Positions 1 through 5,409 of a stretch of 5,409 bases of DNA are shown here, piece by piece (the first letter of the stretch is position 1; each line of letters opens with the position of its first letter). Origin of the DNA: Dehalococcoidia bacterium (GTDB taxonomy: Bacteria; Chloroflexota; Dehalococcoidia; GIF9; AB-539-J10); NCBI GenBank assembly GCA_030669525.1, contig DAOVDO010000076.1:1-5409 (forward strand), in the 5' to 3' direction. The notes under the pieces were generated by a model. It was not told where the DNA came from, did no database searches, and saw only the letters and a program-made list of their open reading frames with translations. A program made the position numbers and the translations under genes.

Positions 1-1694
1 ATTTGTTTACGCTGTCGTTGTTTTTTCCTGTCCCGACTTTCTCCGCCAGCACTGGTCTGTGAGTCTTGGGTAGTTACCAAATCCTCTTGACCCATGTTTT
101 CCTTCCAGTAGAGATAGCTATCGTAATCCCCGGGAAACACCCGGAGCCTGCCATTTCTTACCTCAATAATTTTACTGGCAATCTGTCGAATCAGCGTTCG
201 GTCATGCGTGATAAAGCAGAGCGTCCCTTGATAAGCCTCTAAGGCATCGGTAAGTATTTCCCTTGAGGCAATGTCAAGGTGATTGGTAGGCTCATCCATT
301 AGCAGGAAATTGGTCGGCTGCATCAGCATCCTGGCTATCGCCAGTCGAGCCTTCTCCCCACCAGATATAACAGATACCTGCTTGTAAATGTCATCACCGC
401 TGAAGAGAAAGGCTCCCAGAATTGCTCTCAGCCTCTGTTCTGTCTCTTCTGGGGCTATCAGCCTGAGCTCGGTCAGGATATCGTTTTCAGGGTTTAGCAG
501 CTCAAGCTGATACTGGGCATAATAAGCACTGGTGACATTGTATCCCAGCTTGCGCTCTCCCCTTTCAAAAGGAAGTACGCCAGCCAGAATCTTGAGCAAT
601 GTCGTCTTACCAGCACCGTTGTGACCCACCAGCACTACCCGATCCCCCCTGTTGAGAACCAGATTGAGGTCGCGGTAAACCACATTCGCACCATACGCCT
701 TGAAGATATGCTCCAGGTTAACAACCTCCTTCCCGCTTCTCACCGCCTGAGGAAAGGAGAAGTGCATCTTCCTGGTAGCTCTTGGAATCACTACCCTTTC
801 CATCTTTTCAAGCTGCTTCACCCGGCTCTTAACCTGTGTGGCTTTGGTATTTTTAGCACGAAATCGCTCAATGAAGCGCATTTCCTTTTTTATTTTAATA
901 TCCTGTCTCCTTGCCGTGGCTTTCATAACCTCCAGCTCCTTCTGTCGCGCTACGACGAAGCTGTCATAGTTGCCATGGTGGAAAATCACCTTCCCCTGTT
1001 CGATAGCACACACTTTTTTCACTACCCGATTTAAAAATGCCCTATCGTGGGACGTCACCAGAACCACTCCCTGATAAGTCTGAAGATAATCTTCGAACCA
1101 GATACAGGATTCCAGGTCAAGATGGTTTGTCGGCTCGTCGAGAAGTAGGATGTCAGGATTGAGAAGGAGAAACCTGGCCAGTGCAGCGCGCATCATCCAC
1201 CCACCACTAAATTCACTCAAAGAACGGGAAAAATCAGACTGTTTAAATCCTAATCCTGCGAGGACAATTTTAGCCTCGTATTCAGCATTATAGCCACCAG
1301 CCGCCTCGAACTTGTGCTGTAGTTCTCCCAGTTCACGCAGAAGTTTTGCCGAGCCTTCATCACCAACCCCGTCTGCCAGCGCTTCGTTAATAACCTGAAT
1401 CCTGTGAGCCAGTCCCGTTACACTGGTTGCTGCACTGGCGACATAATCAAGCAGCCATTGCTCAGAGGTAGGCATGACATCCTGCTCCAGATAACCGATA
1501 GTAATGCCCTTCCGCATGGTCACAATACCCGTATCCGGGCTTATATTTCCAGCGATTATCTGGAACAGCGTCGTCTTTCCCGAACCATTAGGCCCGATGA
1601 CAGCTACACGGTCCCTGACACCAACATTAAAAGTGACGCCACTGAACAGTGTCTGCCCACTGTAAGACTTGGATATATTTGTAACGCCCAGCAT
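1..1694 (-). CDS. ABC-F family ATPase (Uup/EttA/EF-3 type), 3' end outside the window
   Basis: This is a soluble, twin-cassette ABC protein of the ABC-F class, which binds ribosomes and modulates translation rather than transporting solutes. The frame is open from ATG at 1694 to the window edge, giving 564 residues. Cassette 1 has Walker [10 protein letters not shown] (34-42), signature FSGGW (162-166), Walker B with D186-E187 and H-loop H216. Cassette 2 has Walker [10 protein letters not shown] (357-365), signature ISGGE (443-447), Walker B D467-E468 and H-loop H497. Both carry the DEPTNHLD motif. Between them lies the charged ABC-F linker, with [12 protein letters not shown] at 274-285. No large arm insertion is visible in cassette 1, which argues against a strict EttA. 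The last visible residues are very basic, as at the start of a Uup-like C-terminal coiled coil; perhaps 70-80 residues are missing. ATG 1694 is the only standard start after an in-frame stop. It has no clear Shine-Dalgarno site. The class is certain, the subfamily is not. Confidence 0.95.
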   Translation of the reverse strand, partial: MLGVTNISKSYSGQTLFSGVTFNVGVRDRVAVIGPNGSGKTTLFQIIAGNISPDTGIVTMRKGITIGYLEQDVMPTSEQWLLDYVASAATSVTGLAHRIQVINEALADGVGDEGSAKLLRELGELQHKFEAAGGYNAEYEAKIVLAGLGFKQSDFSRSLSEFSGGWMMRAALARFLLLNPDILLLDEPTNHLDLESCIWFEDYLQTYQGVVLVTSHDRAFLNRVVKKVCAIEQGKVIFHHGNYDSFVVARQKELEVMKATARRQDIKIKKEMRFIERFRAKNTKATQVKSRVKQLEKMERVVIPRATRKMHFSFPQAVRSGKEVVNLEHIFKAYGANVVYRDLNLVLNRGDRVVLVGHNGAGKTTLLKILAGVLPFERGERKLGYNVTSAYYAQYQLELLNPENDILTELRLIAPEETEQRLRAILGAFLFSGDDIYKQVSVISGGEKARLAIARMLMQPTNFLLMDEPTNHLDIASREILTDALEAYQGTLCFITHDRTLIRQIASKIIEVRNGRLRVFPGDYDSYLYWKENMGQEDLVTTQDSQTSAGGESRDRKKQRQRKQ

Positions 1695-1715
1695 TTCGAA
1701 GCCAAAAACCTGACA

Positions 1716-1744
1716 ATTATACCGTGTAGAAAGCCGCTAAAGAT
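1716..1744 (-). promoter_or_regulatory. Possible promoter of the ABC-F gene
   Basis: On the minus strand a perfect TATAAT occupies 1721-1716. About 17 bp further upstream (1739-1744) the -35 region matches the consensus poorly. Transcription would begin near 1709, leaving a leader of only about 15 nt before the ATG at 1694 and no ribosome-binding site. The -10 box is seen directly; its use is inferred. Confidence 0.5.
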
Positions 1745-1772
1745 AGCTGGGGTGAAAATATAAGGCTATCTT
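1740..1772. repeat. 8-bp perfect inverted repeat between the divergent promoters
   Basis: AAGATAGC (1740-1747) and GCTATCTT (1765-1772) are exact inverse complements separated by 17 bp. The left arm lies in the presumed -35 zone of the minus-strand ABC-F promoter. The right arm overlaps the -35 box of the plus-strand zinc-ribbon promoter. That position suits an operator for a dimeric regulator, or an RNA hairpin, but nothing in the window shows which. Confidence 0.45.
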
Positions 1773-1799
1773 GATACAATGGCATAAGGAATTTACACT
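1771..1799 (+). promoter_or_regulatory. Likely sigma-70 promoter of the zinc-ribbon/lemA/htpX genes
   Basis: TTGATA (1771-1776, five of six consensus bases) and TACACT (1794-1799, four of six) are separated by the ideal 17 bp. Transcription would start near 1806, giving a leader of about 24 nt that contains the GAGGT ribosome-binding site (1816-1820) before the ATG at 1830. Confidence 0.6.
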
Positions 1800-1829
1800 G
1801 TCGATAACCCATTGTGAGGTCTATATAAG

Positions 1830-2249
1830 ATGATATGCCCTGCCTGTAAGAGCGACATGATAGTTGTTGAGCATAGCAATATCGAGCTTGACTACTGCAT
1901 CAACTGCCACGGGGTATGGTTTGATTCTGGAGAGCTAGAGCTTATGATAGAATCCATGGGGTTGAAAAACCCGGACCTGCTCTTCGGCGATATCTTAAAC
2001 TCCCCTGAAGCTTCCTCGCCCGAGAAAAAGCGAAGGTGCCCTCTGTGCGGACAGAGGATGAAGAAGATAATCATAGGTCAACAGCCCCAGATACTCATCG
2101 ATGCCTGTCCACAGGGAGACGGTCTGTGGTTTGATGGTGGCGAGGTTGGTCAACTGATAAAACAACTGGCCAGGAAACCGTCAAAAAAGGGAAGCCCTCA
2201 GCAGCAGGTCATCACCTTCCTGGGAGAAGTATTTCAGGCAGGTGAATAA
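1830..2249 (+). CDS. Double zinc-ribbon (zf-TFIIB type) protein
   Basis: This is a 139-residue soluble protein built from two treble-Cys zf-TFIIB-like ribbons. Ribbon 1 has C3-x2-C6 and C23-x2-C26 followed by GVWFDSGEL. Ribbon 2 has C70-x2-C73 and C93, then PQGDGLWFDGGEV. The expected fourth ligand, at position 96, is glycine, so ribbon 2 has only three of the usual four cysteines; D97 or D102 could substitute, or metal binding may be lost. The WFD-x-GE signature after each ribbon identifies the family. No transmembrane segment is seen. The C-terminal tail (114-139) is basic and then neutral. GAGGT at 1816-1820 lies 9 nt before ATG and supports the start. The gene is followed after 86 bp by lemA and htpX on the same strand, which suggests a joint role in membrane proteolysis. 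Its biochemical role is unknown; this domain is found in many poorly characterised bacterial proteins. Confidence 0.9.
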   Translation: MICPACKSDMIVVEHSNIELDYCINCHGVWFDSGELELMIESMGLKNPDLLFGDILNSPEASSPEKKRRCPLCGQRMKKIIIGQQPQILIDACPQGDGLWFDGGEVGQLIKQLARKPSKKGSPQQQVITFLGEVFQAGE

Positions 2250-2269
2250 ACCAGGCAGACAGATGCAGG

Positions 2270-2318
2270 ATGACAAAAGGGCACTAGCTCAAGTAAACTA
2301 CAGTTAAATAAGTTAAAT
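2270..2318 (+). promoter_or_regulatory. Weak candidate internal promoter with tandem 9-bp repeat before lemA
   Basis: ATGACA (2270-2275) and TAAACT (2294-2299) are spaced by 18 bp and resemble a weak sigma-70 promoter. Immediately downstream, AGTTAAAT occurs twice at a 9-bp period (2302-2309 and 2311-2318). No terminator separates lemA from the preceding gene, so read-through from 1771-1799 remains the simpler source of lemA transcript. Confidence 0.3.
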
Positions 2319-2324
2319 CGTTGT

Positions 2325-2330
2325 GGAGGT
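2325..2330 (+). promoter_or_regulatory. Strong ribosome-binding site that fixes the lemA start
   Basis: GGAGGT at 2325-2330 is a full anti-Shine-Dalgarno match, 5 nt before ATG 2336. An in-frame TTG at 2321 lies just before and would be translated through this site, so the ATG is the better start. Confidence 0.85.
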
Positions 2331-2335
2331 GTTCT

Positions 2336-2896
2336 ATGGCAGTTTATATAATTATCGCCATTGTAGTAATTCTCATTATTGTATTCTTTACAACCTATAA
2401 CTCCCTGGTCAGGAAGCGTAATCAGGTGAAGAATGCCTGGGCACAGATCGATGTTCAGCTAAAAAGGCGACATGACCTCATACCCAACCTGGTGGAGACG
2501 GCCAAGGGCTACATGAAGCACGAGAGGGAAACGCTGGAAGCCGTAACCAAAGCTCGTAATCTTGCCCAGCAGGCTGCATCCGCCGGGGCAGGCGCCAGAG
2601 CCAAGGTCGAGGGCGAGTTAAGTTCTGTCTTATCACGGCTGCTGGCAGTTGTAGAGAACTACCCGGACCTCAAAGCCAACCAGAACTTCCTGGCCCTCCA
2701 GGAGGAGCTCACTTCAACAGAGAACAAGATAGGCTTTTCTCGCCAGTTCTATAACGACTCAGTTTTGAGATATAACAACCAGACCCAGGTCTTTCCCTCC
2801 AGTATAGTTGCCAGTATGACTCATTTCAAAGCTGAGGAGTTCTTTGAGGTCACGGCAGCCGAGGAAAGAGAAGCTCCCAAGGTTAGTTTCACCTGA
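2336..2896 (+). CDS. lemA: LemA family membrane-anchored helical protein
   Basis: This is a 186-residue LemA protein, about the usual family length. An N-terminal hydrophobic helix (about 4-21) is followed by basic residues RKRNQVK, which by the positive-inside rule places the body in the cytoplasm. The body is a coiled helical bundle with the family's hallmark stretches: YNSLV (21-25), a [22 protein letters not shown] block (32-53), [11 protein letters not shown] (53-63), ENYPDLKAN (107-115), and the TENKI/RQFYND/VLRYN series (128-147). LemA has no established enzymatic activity. It recurrently neighbours M48 peptidases, and here htpX starts 14 nt after its stop, so it is probably a scaffold or partner of the protease. 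I place the start at ATG 2336 because GGAGGT precedes it; the longer reading from TTG 2321 would add five residues (MWRCS) before the natural MAVY start. Confidence 0.95.
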   Translation: MAVYIIIAIVVILIIVFFTTYNSLVRKRNQVKNAWAQIDVQLKRRHDLIPNLVETAKGYMKHERETLEAVTKARNLAQQAASAGAGARAKVEGELSSVLSRLLAVVENYPDLKANQNFLALQEELTSTENKIGFSRQFYNDSVLRYNNQTQVFPSSIVASMTHFKAEEFFEVTAAEEREAPKVSFT

Positions 2897-2910
2897 ATAG
2901 CGCATAGTAT

Positions 2911-4116
2911 ATGTGGGAACAGATAAGGTCTAATCAGATAAGGTCAGTAGTGCTTACAGCTGGAATGGGTATACTCCTGCTCATAGTCGGCTATGTCTTA
3001 GGGCTGTATTTCCTTGGCAGCGGTATCGGGGGTATGATCATCGCCCTGATAATATGGGCGGTGATGAATTTGATTGCCCTATCCCAGGGCGATAACATAC
3101 TGCTGAAGTTAGCACACGCCAAGAAGATTAAACGTGATGACCTCCCTCGCCTTTACAATGTAGTTGAGGAGATGAAAATCGCCTCGGGGCTGGAGAAGAT
3201 GCCCGACATTTACATCATTGACGACCCCTCTCTGAATGCCTTCGCCACCGGTAGAAAGCCCGATAAAGCAGCGGTGGCTATTACCTCCGGGCTATTGCAA
3301 AAACTCAACCGCGATGAGCTGCAGGGTGTAATCGGCCATGAACTGGCCCATATAAAAAATCGCGATGTTCAGTTGATGGTCATGGCCGGTATCCTCCTCG
3401 GCACTATCGTCATCCTGGCCTGGTATGGAACGAGAATGTTGTTTTTCAGCAGCATGACAGGCGGTAGAAGAACATCCTCAGGAGGCGGTTCGGGGCAGCT
3501 AATTATTCTTGCCGTAGGCATTGTCCTGATGATACTGGCGCCGCTTTTCGCCCAGTTCATCTACTTTGCCATTTCCAGGAAGAGGGAATATCTGGCTGAT
3601 GCTTCTTCGGCACTTTACACCAGATACCCCGAAGGGCTGGCCTCGGCACTGGAGAAACTGGCAGCTTCGCCTATCCAGCTAAAATCTGCCAACAAGGCCA
3701 CAGCGCCGATGTATATCATCAACCCCTTCCGTAAAAAAGGCAGGGCAGCCAGTAACCTCAGCAGCACCCACCCACCTATCTCGGAAAGAATACGAGTCCT
3801 TCGTTCAATGTCCGGGGGAGCTTCTTTCTTCGACTATGAACAAGCCTACCGCCAGGTTCACGGAACAGGTAAAGGATTTATCCCTGCCTCCGCCATAAGC
3901 AGTGCCGGGGCTGTTGCACTGCGGGCGGCACGACCTGAAGGACCGATAGAAGAGCCAAGCAAGCTTCAAAGAACCCGCGAGACCTCAGACTTACTGTGGC
4001 GTAGCAATAACTACAAGACTATCCGATGCGAGTGCGGCACCAGGCTGAGAATCCCACCCAAGTTTAAAGCCTCTACAGTCAGGTGCCCACACTGCGGCAG
4101 ACCTAATCAGGTCTGA
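2911..4116 (+). CDS. htpX: HtpX-like M48 membrane metalloprotease with C-terminal zinc ribbon
   Basis: This is a zinc-dependent endopeptidase of the cytoplasmic membrane that, in the HtpX family, degrades misfolded membrane proteins. The 401 residues include two N-terminal membrane helices (about 14-36 and 37-56). The catalytic helix is VIGHELAHIKNRD, with H143-E144-x-x-H147. Two more hydrophobic segments follow (about 155-173 and 196-220) around a Gly/Ser-rich loop (184-195). The third zinc ligand is E226 in REYLAD. The family motif STHPPISERI is at 285-294. The E. coli protein is about 293 residues. Here an extra tail of about 100 residues holds a Pro/Glu-rich linker (340-360) and ends in a four-Cys ribbon: C373-x-C375 and C392-x2-C395. 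ATG 2911 has no good Shine-Dalgarno site, so translation is probably coupled to lemA. An 11-bp direct repeat (2920-2945) makes QIRS occur twice at the N-terminus. Confidence 0.95.
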   Translation: MWEQIRSNQIRSVVLTAGMGILLLIVGYVLGLYFLGSGIGGMIIALIIWAVMNLIALSQGDNILLKLAHAKKIKRDDLPRLYNVVEEMKIASGLEKMPDIYIIDDPSLNAFATGRKPDKAAVAITSGLLQKLNRDELQGVIGHELAHIKNRDVQLMVMAGILLGTIVILAWYGTRMLFFSSMTGGRRTSSGGGSGQLIILAVGIVLMILAPLFAQFIYFAISRKREYLADASSALYTRYPEGLASALEKLAASPIQLKSANKATAPMYIINPFRKKGRAASNLSSTHPPISERIRVLRSMSGGASFFDYEQAYRQVHGTGKGFIPASAISSAGAVALRAARPEGPIEEPSKLQRTRETSDLLWRSNNYKTIRCECGTRLRIPPKFKASTVRCPHCGRPNQV

Positions 4117-4149
4117 GAACCCAGCCTCCCGGTGGATTGAAATCGAAAT

Positions 4150-4153
4150 GGAG
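4150..4153 (+). promoter_or_regulatory. Ribosome-binding site supporting a start at 4163
   Basis: GGAG at 4150-4153 sits 9 nt before ATG 4163. An alternative ATG at 4148 is preceded only by GGTGG at 4131-4135, 12 nt away. Spacing favours 4163 as the true start of the following, frame-broken gene. Confidence 0.5.
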
Positions 4154-4156
4154 ACT

Positions 4157-4172
4157 AAAAAAATGAAAAAAA
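4157..4172 (+). other. Twin A7 tracts flanking a start codon; frameshift site
   Basis: Seven A residues at 4157-4163 (the last is the A of ATG) and seven more at 4166-4172 flank the start codon. The frame entered by ATG 4148 or 4163 ends at TAG 4214-4216. A convincing transmembrane-helix coding sequence continues in the -1 frame from 4171. One A too few in either tract explains the break. Confidence 0.7.
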
Positions 4173-4587
4173 TACCTCAATTAGAACCATCTACCTCTAT
4201 CTTTTTGCCCTGGTAGGTCTGGCACTGGTAGTTGTCGGAGGAGTCCGCTTTATCGACATGGGGCTTAAAGCCTTTGTTTTCACCCAGGCTGAAGAAGAGC
4301 AACGCTTCTTTTCCCCCCCACCACCAATGCCCTATCAGTTCGAAAAAGTTGGGAATCTCCAGAATGAAGAAGGTTTATCGGAAGAAGAGAAAGCTGCTAT
4401 CCAGCAATGGCTGGCAGATTATGAAAGCTGGCAGGAAAAGAGTTCAAATTTCGACTATCTCACCTCCCGAAGACACCGCGATGCCTCTATGAATTTAGCT
4501 TTAATGCTGGTCGGCTTCCCCCTGTATTTCTTTCACTGGCGCATTATCAGGAGAGAGTTGAAGAAACAGGAAGCACCACCCGAATAG
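4163..4587 (+). CDS. Small two-helix membrane protein, frameshifted near its start
   Basis: I do not recognise this protein with certainty. Restoring one A in the poly-A run gives about 141 residues beginning MKKNTSIRTIYLYLFALVG. A first membrane helix would cover about residues 10-30. A soluble segment of about 75 residues follows, Glu-rich, with a PPPP stretch and a QQWLADYESWQEK helix. A second helix reads MNLALMLVGFPLYFFHW, and the tail is basic (RIIRREL). The closing arrangement, RRHR followed by a helix ending in HWR, resembles DUF5671-type membrane modules, but that link is only suggestive. As the sequence stands, the first standard start in the intact frame is ATG 4258. That start would discard helix 1, and the nearest purine-rich site (4237-4243) is 14 nt away. 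The gene lies 46 bp after htpX with no terminator between, so it may belong to the same transcript. It could be a real mutation, a phase-variable gene, programmed -1 slippage or an assembly error. Confidence 0.7.
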
Positions 4588-4623
4588 CCACCTCGCTACA
4601 TCAGCCTCAAGAGTATCCTGGCA

Positions 4624-4680
4624 TTAAGTGGCACTGTCACCAGGCGCAAAATAAGAGAAAGGAACTAAAGTGTCACTTAA
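4624..4680. repeat. 12-bp imperfect inverted repeat
   Basis: TTAAGTGGCACT (4624-4635) and AGTGTCACTTAA (4669-4680) are inverse complements at 11 of 12 positions, separated by 33 bp. Each arm also contains the near-palindrome AGTGNCACT. No transposase gene lies between the arms. The right arm abuts the NYN gene remnant. It may be a remnant of a small mobile element, an operator pair, or chance. Confidence 0.45.
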
Positions 4681-4683
4681 CAT

Positions 4684-4923
4684 GAGACCTACACCGAAGC
4701 CCTTATTGTGACAGGAGATGGTGATCTCTATTGCCTGGTAGATTATCCCAGAAAGAATGATAAGCTATTGAAGTTGCTGATTCCAGACAGATATGCGTTC
4801 TACCCATTGTTCAGGAAAATTATGCCCCTCATCATATTTATGAATAATCTCCATAGTGTGCTGAGGTATGATAAGTGCAGGAAACAAAAAAGGAGAGGCA
4901 TTGCCATGGGACAGAACCCATAG
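4684..4923 (+). pseudogene. C-terminal remnant of a NYN/LabA-like (PIN-fold nuclease) gene
   Basis: The frame from 4684 to the TAG at 4921-4923 reads ETYTEALIVTGDGDLYCLV, then DKLLKLLIPDRYAFYPLFRK, then FMNNLHSVLRY and a basic RRGIAMGQNP end. From memory this matches the C-terminal half of NYN-domain proteins (LabA-like, COG1432). There, an IV-S/T-GDGDF strand carries metal-binding aspartates, and a K-LLIPN...LLRKF and F-N-LR block follows. The N-terminal half, with the other catalytic aspartates, is missing. An in-frame TAA lies at 4678-4680. Upstream codons in another frame (4652-4675, EKGTKVSLNM) may be an eroded continuation. The first possible start, GTG 4708, would cut into the core strand and has no proper ribosome-binding site. 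The remnant is therefore most likely a decayed gene rather than an expressed small protein. Family assignment is by pattern recognition only. Confidence 0.65.
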
Positions 4924-4934
4924 ATTAGCCTCTC
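4886..4934 (-). terminator. Possible minus-strand intrinsic terminator
   Basis: Outer stem GAGAGGC (4893-4899) pairs with GCCTCTC (4928-4934). An inner stem ATGGG (4906-4910) pairs with CCCAT (4917-4921) around a 6-nt loop. Read on the minus strand the hairpin is followed by CC and six T (4891-4886). No minus-strand gene is visible upstream of it, so its purpose is unclear. On the plus strand it has no T tract. It overlaps the stop codon of the NYN remnant. Confidence 0.35.
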
Positions 4935-5149
4935 ATCGTGATTCTAGTGTAGAAGTTATCACTTATGCATTTTGTTGTCAACAGGATTGGGGTTATAAAT
5001 CCAACTGGTGAAGTTTTGCAGTTTTACAGCTTATTCTTTCTGATATACTTGATTTCAGAAACTCTATAAGTGTTTAATTCCTTTAGTCTTATAATGTTAT
5101 CAACGATATATAGCGAAATCCGTTTCTCACATGCTCTGATGGTGTAACT
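4924..5149. other. A+T-rich intergenic region upstream of recN
   Basis: I see no gene in this stretch. A TATAAT box at 5090-5095 is a candidate recN -10 element, about 60 bp before the start codon, but no good -35 box lies at standard distance. The near-identical decamers TGTTGTCAAC (4973-4982) and TGTTATCAAC (5095-5104) occur here; each is close to a palindrome, and the second touches the TATAAT box. No familiar SOS box is evident. Confidence 0.45.
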
Positions 5150-5409
5150 GTGCTGCTGGAACTATCGGTTGAAAACTTCGGGATAATCGACCACATTAGC
5201 TGGCGACCAAGTTCAGGTCTTAATATCCTCACCGGTGAAACCGGTGCCGGGAAATCCCTGATAATTGACGCCATCGAAACCCTGGTGGGAAAAAGAGTGG
5301 GTGAGGAAGTCATCAGGACAGGAACAGACCACGCCAGAATTGAAGGGGTTTTTGAACTCACTGAGGATACCTCCCTTAAAGAGCTACTGGCAGAGCACGG
5401 GCTCCAGGA
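5150..5409 (+). CDS. recN: DNA repair protein RecN, N-terminal part
   Basis: RecN is an SMC-like ATPase that acts early in recombinational repair of double-strand breaks. Only the first 86 residues are in the window. They begin with the typical RecN opening, LLELSVENFGIID, and contain Walker A GETGAGKS at 29-36. This is followed by LIIDAIETLVGKR and the EEVIRTG/ARIEGVFEL region expected for the family. The start is GTG 5150, the only standard start codon after the in-frame TAG at 5111-5113. GGTG at 5141-5144 is a weak ribosome-binding site. The coiled-coil arms and the second half of the ATPase head lie beyond the right edge. Confidence 0.95.
   Translation, partial: MLLELSVENFGIIDHISWRPSSGLNILTGETGAGKSLIIDAIETLVGKRVGEEVIRTGTDHARIEGVFELTEDTSLKELLAEHGLQ

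Noticed and set aside
621..1034. Plus-strand reading frame of 137 codons
   Set aside because: It lies antisense within the ABC-F gene, whose linker and second cassette are clearly recognisable there; the translated product shows no family features.
1404..1763. Plus-strand reading frame of 119 codons
   Set aside because: It is the complement of the first ABC-F cassette (Walker A at 1595-1569) and of its promoter region.
1892..2074. Minus-strand reading frame inside the zinc-ribbon gene
   Set aside because: It is antisense to conserved cysteine motifs and has no supporting start signals.
2321..2335. TTG start for lemA giving an MWRCS extension
   Set aside because: The extension codons are the GGAGGT ribosome-binding site of the ATG at 2336.
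3369..3560. Minus-strand reading frame inside htpX
   Set aside because: It is antisense to the membrane segments of a well-supported protease.
4232..4492. 86-codon plus-strand frame starting with TTG
   Set aside because: It overlaps the better membrane-protein frame, which has two hydrophobic helices; this frame has none and looks like an out-of-frame shadow.
5089..5361. Minus-strand reading frame of 90 codons
   Set aside because: It is the complement of the RecN N-terminus, including its Walker A.
1..5409. CRISPR array, tRNA or rRNA gene
   Set aside because: No regularly spaced repeats, cloverleaf pattern or rRNA-like stretch was seen on either strand.

Overview
The window looks like chromosomal DNA of a mesophilic bacterium of moderate GC content. 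Shine-Dalgarno sites, GTG starts and the zinc-ribbon/LemA/HtpX arrangement suggest a Dehalococcoidia-like member of the Chloroflexota. That taxonomic guess rests on recalled gene order and general look only; no rRNA or marker-gene phylogeny is available here.

Layout. Positions 1-1694 (minus strand) hold most of an ABC-F translational ATPase whose C-terminus lies beyond the left edge. A 135-bp divergent promoter region (1695-1829) follows, containing an 8-bp inverted repeat that touches both likely -35 regions. Four plus-strand genes come next: a small double zinc-ribbon protein (1830-2249), LemA (2336-2896), an HtpX-type M48 membrane metalloprotease with a C-terminal zinc ribbon (2911-4116), and a small two-helix membrane protein (4163-4587). 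The reading frame of the last gene is broken at poly-A tracts beside its start codon. A roughly 560-bp stretch without an intact gene follows. It contains a 12-bp inverted repeat (4624-4680), what looks like the C-terminal remnant of a NYN/LabA-like nuclease-fold gene (4684-4923), and an A+T-rich region upstream of recN. RecN begins with GTG at 5150 and runs off the right edge.

How the genes may work together. LemA and HtpX are a recurrent pair, probably acting at the cytoplasmic membrane in protein quality control. The zinc-ribbon protein before them and the small membrane protein after them are tightly spaced and co-oriented, so the four may form one membrane-proteolysis operon with a promoter at 1771-1799. 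The ABC-F factor (ribosome rescue or elongation control) and RecN (double-strand-break repair) are flanking housekeeping genes with their own transcription.

The points most worth a second look are the poly-A frameshift at 4157-4172, the zinc ribbon on HtpX, the second ribbon of the 1830 gene that lacks its fourth cysteine, and the NYN remnant. I see no clearly new defence or mobile system.
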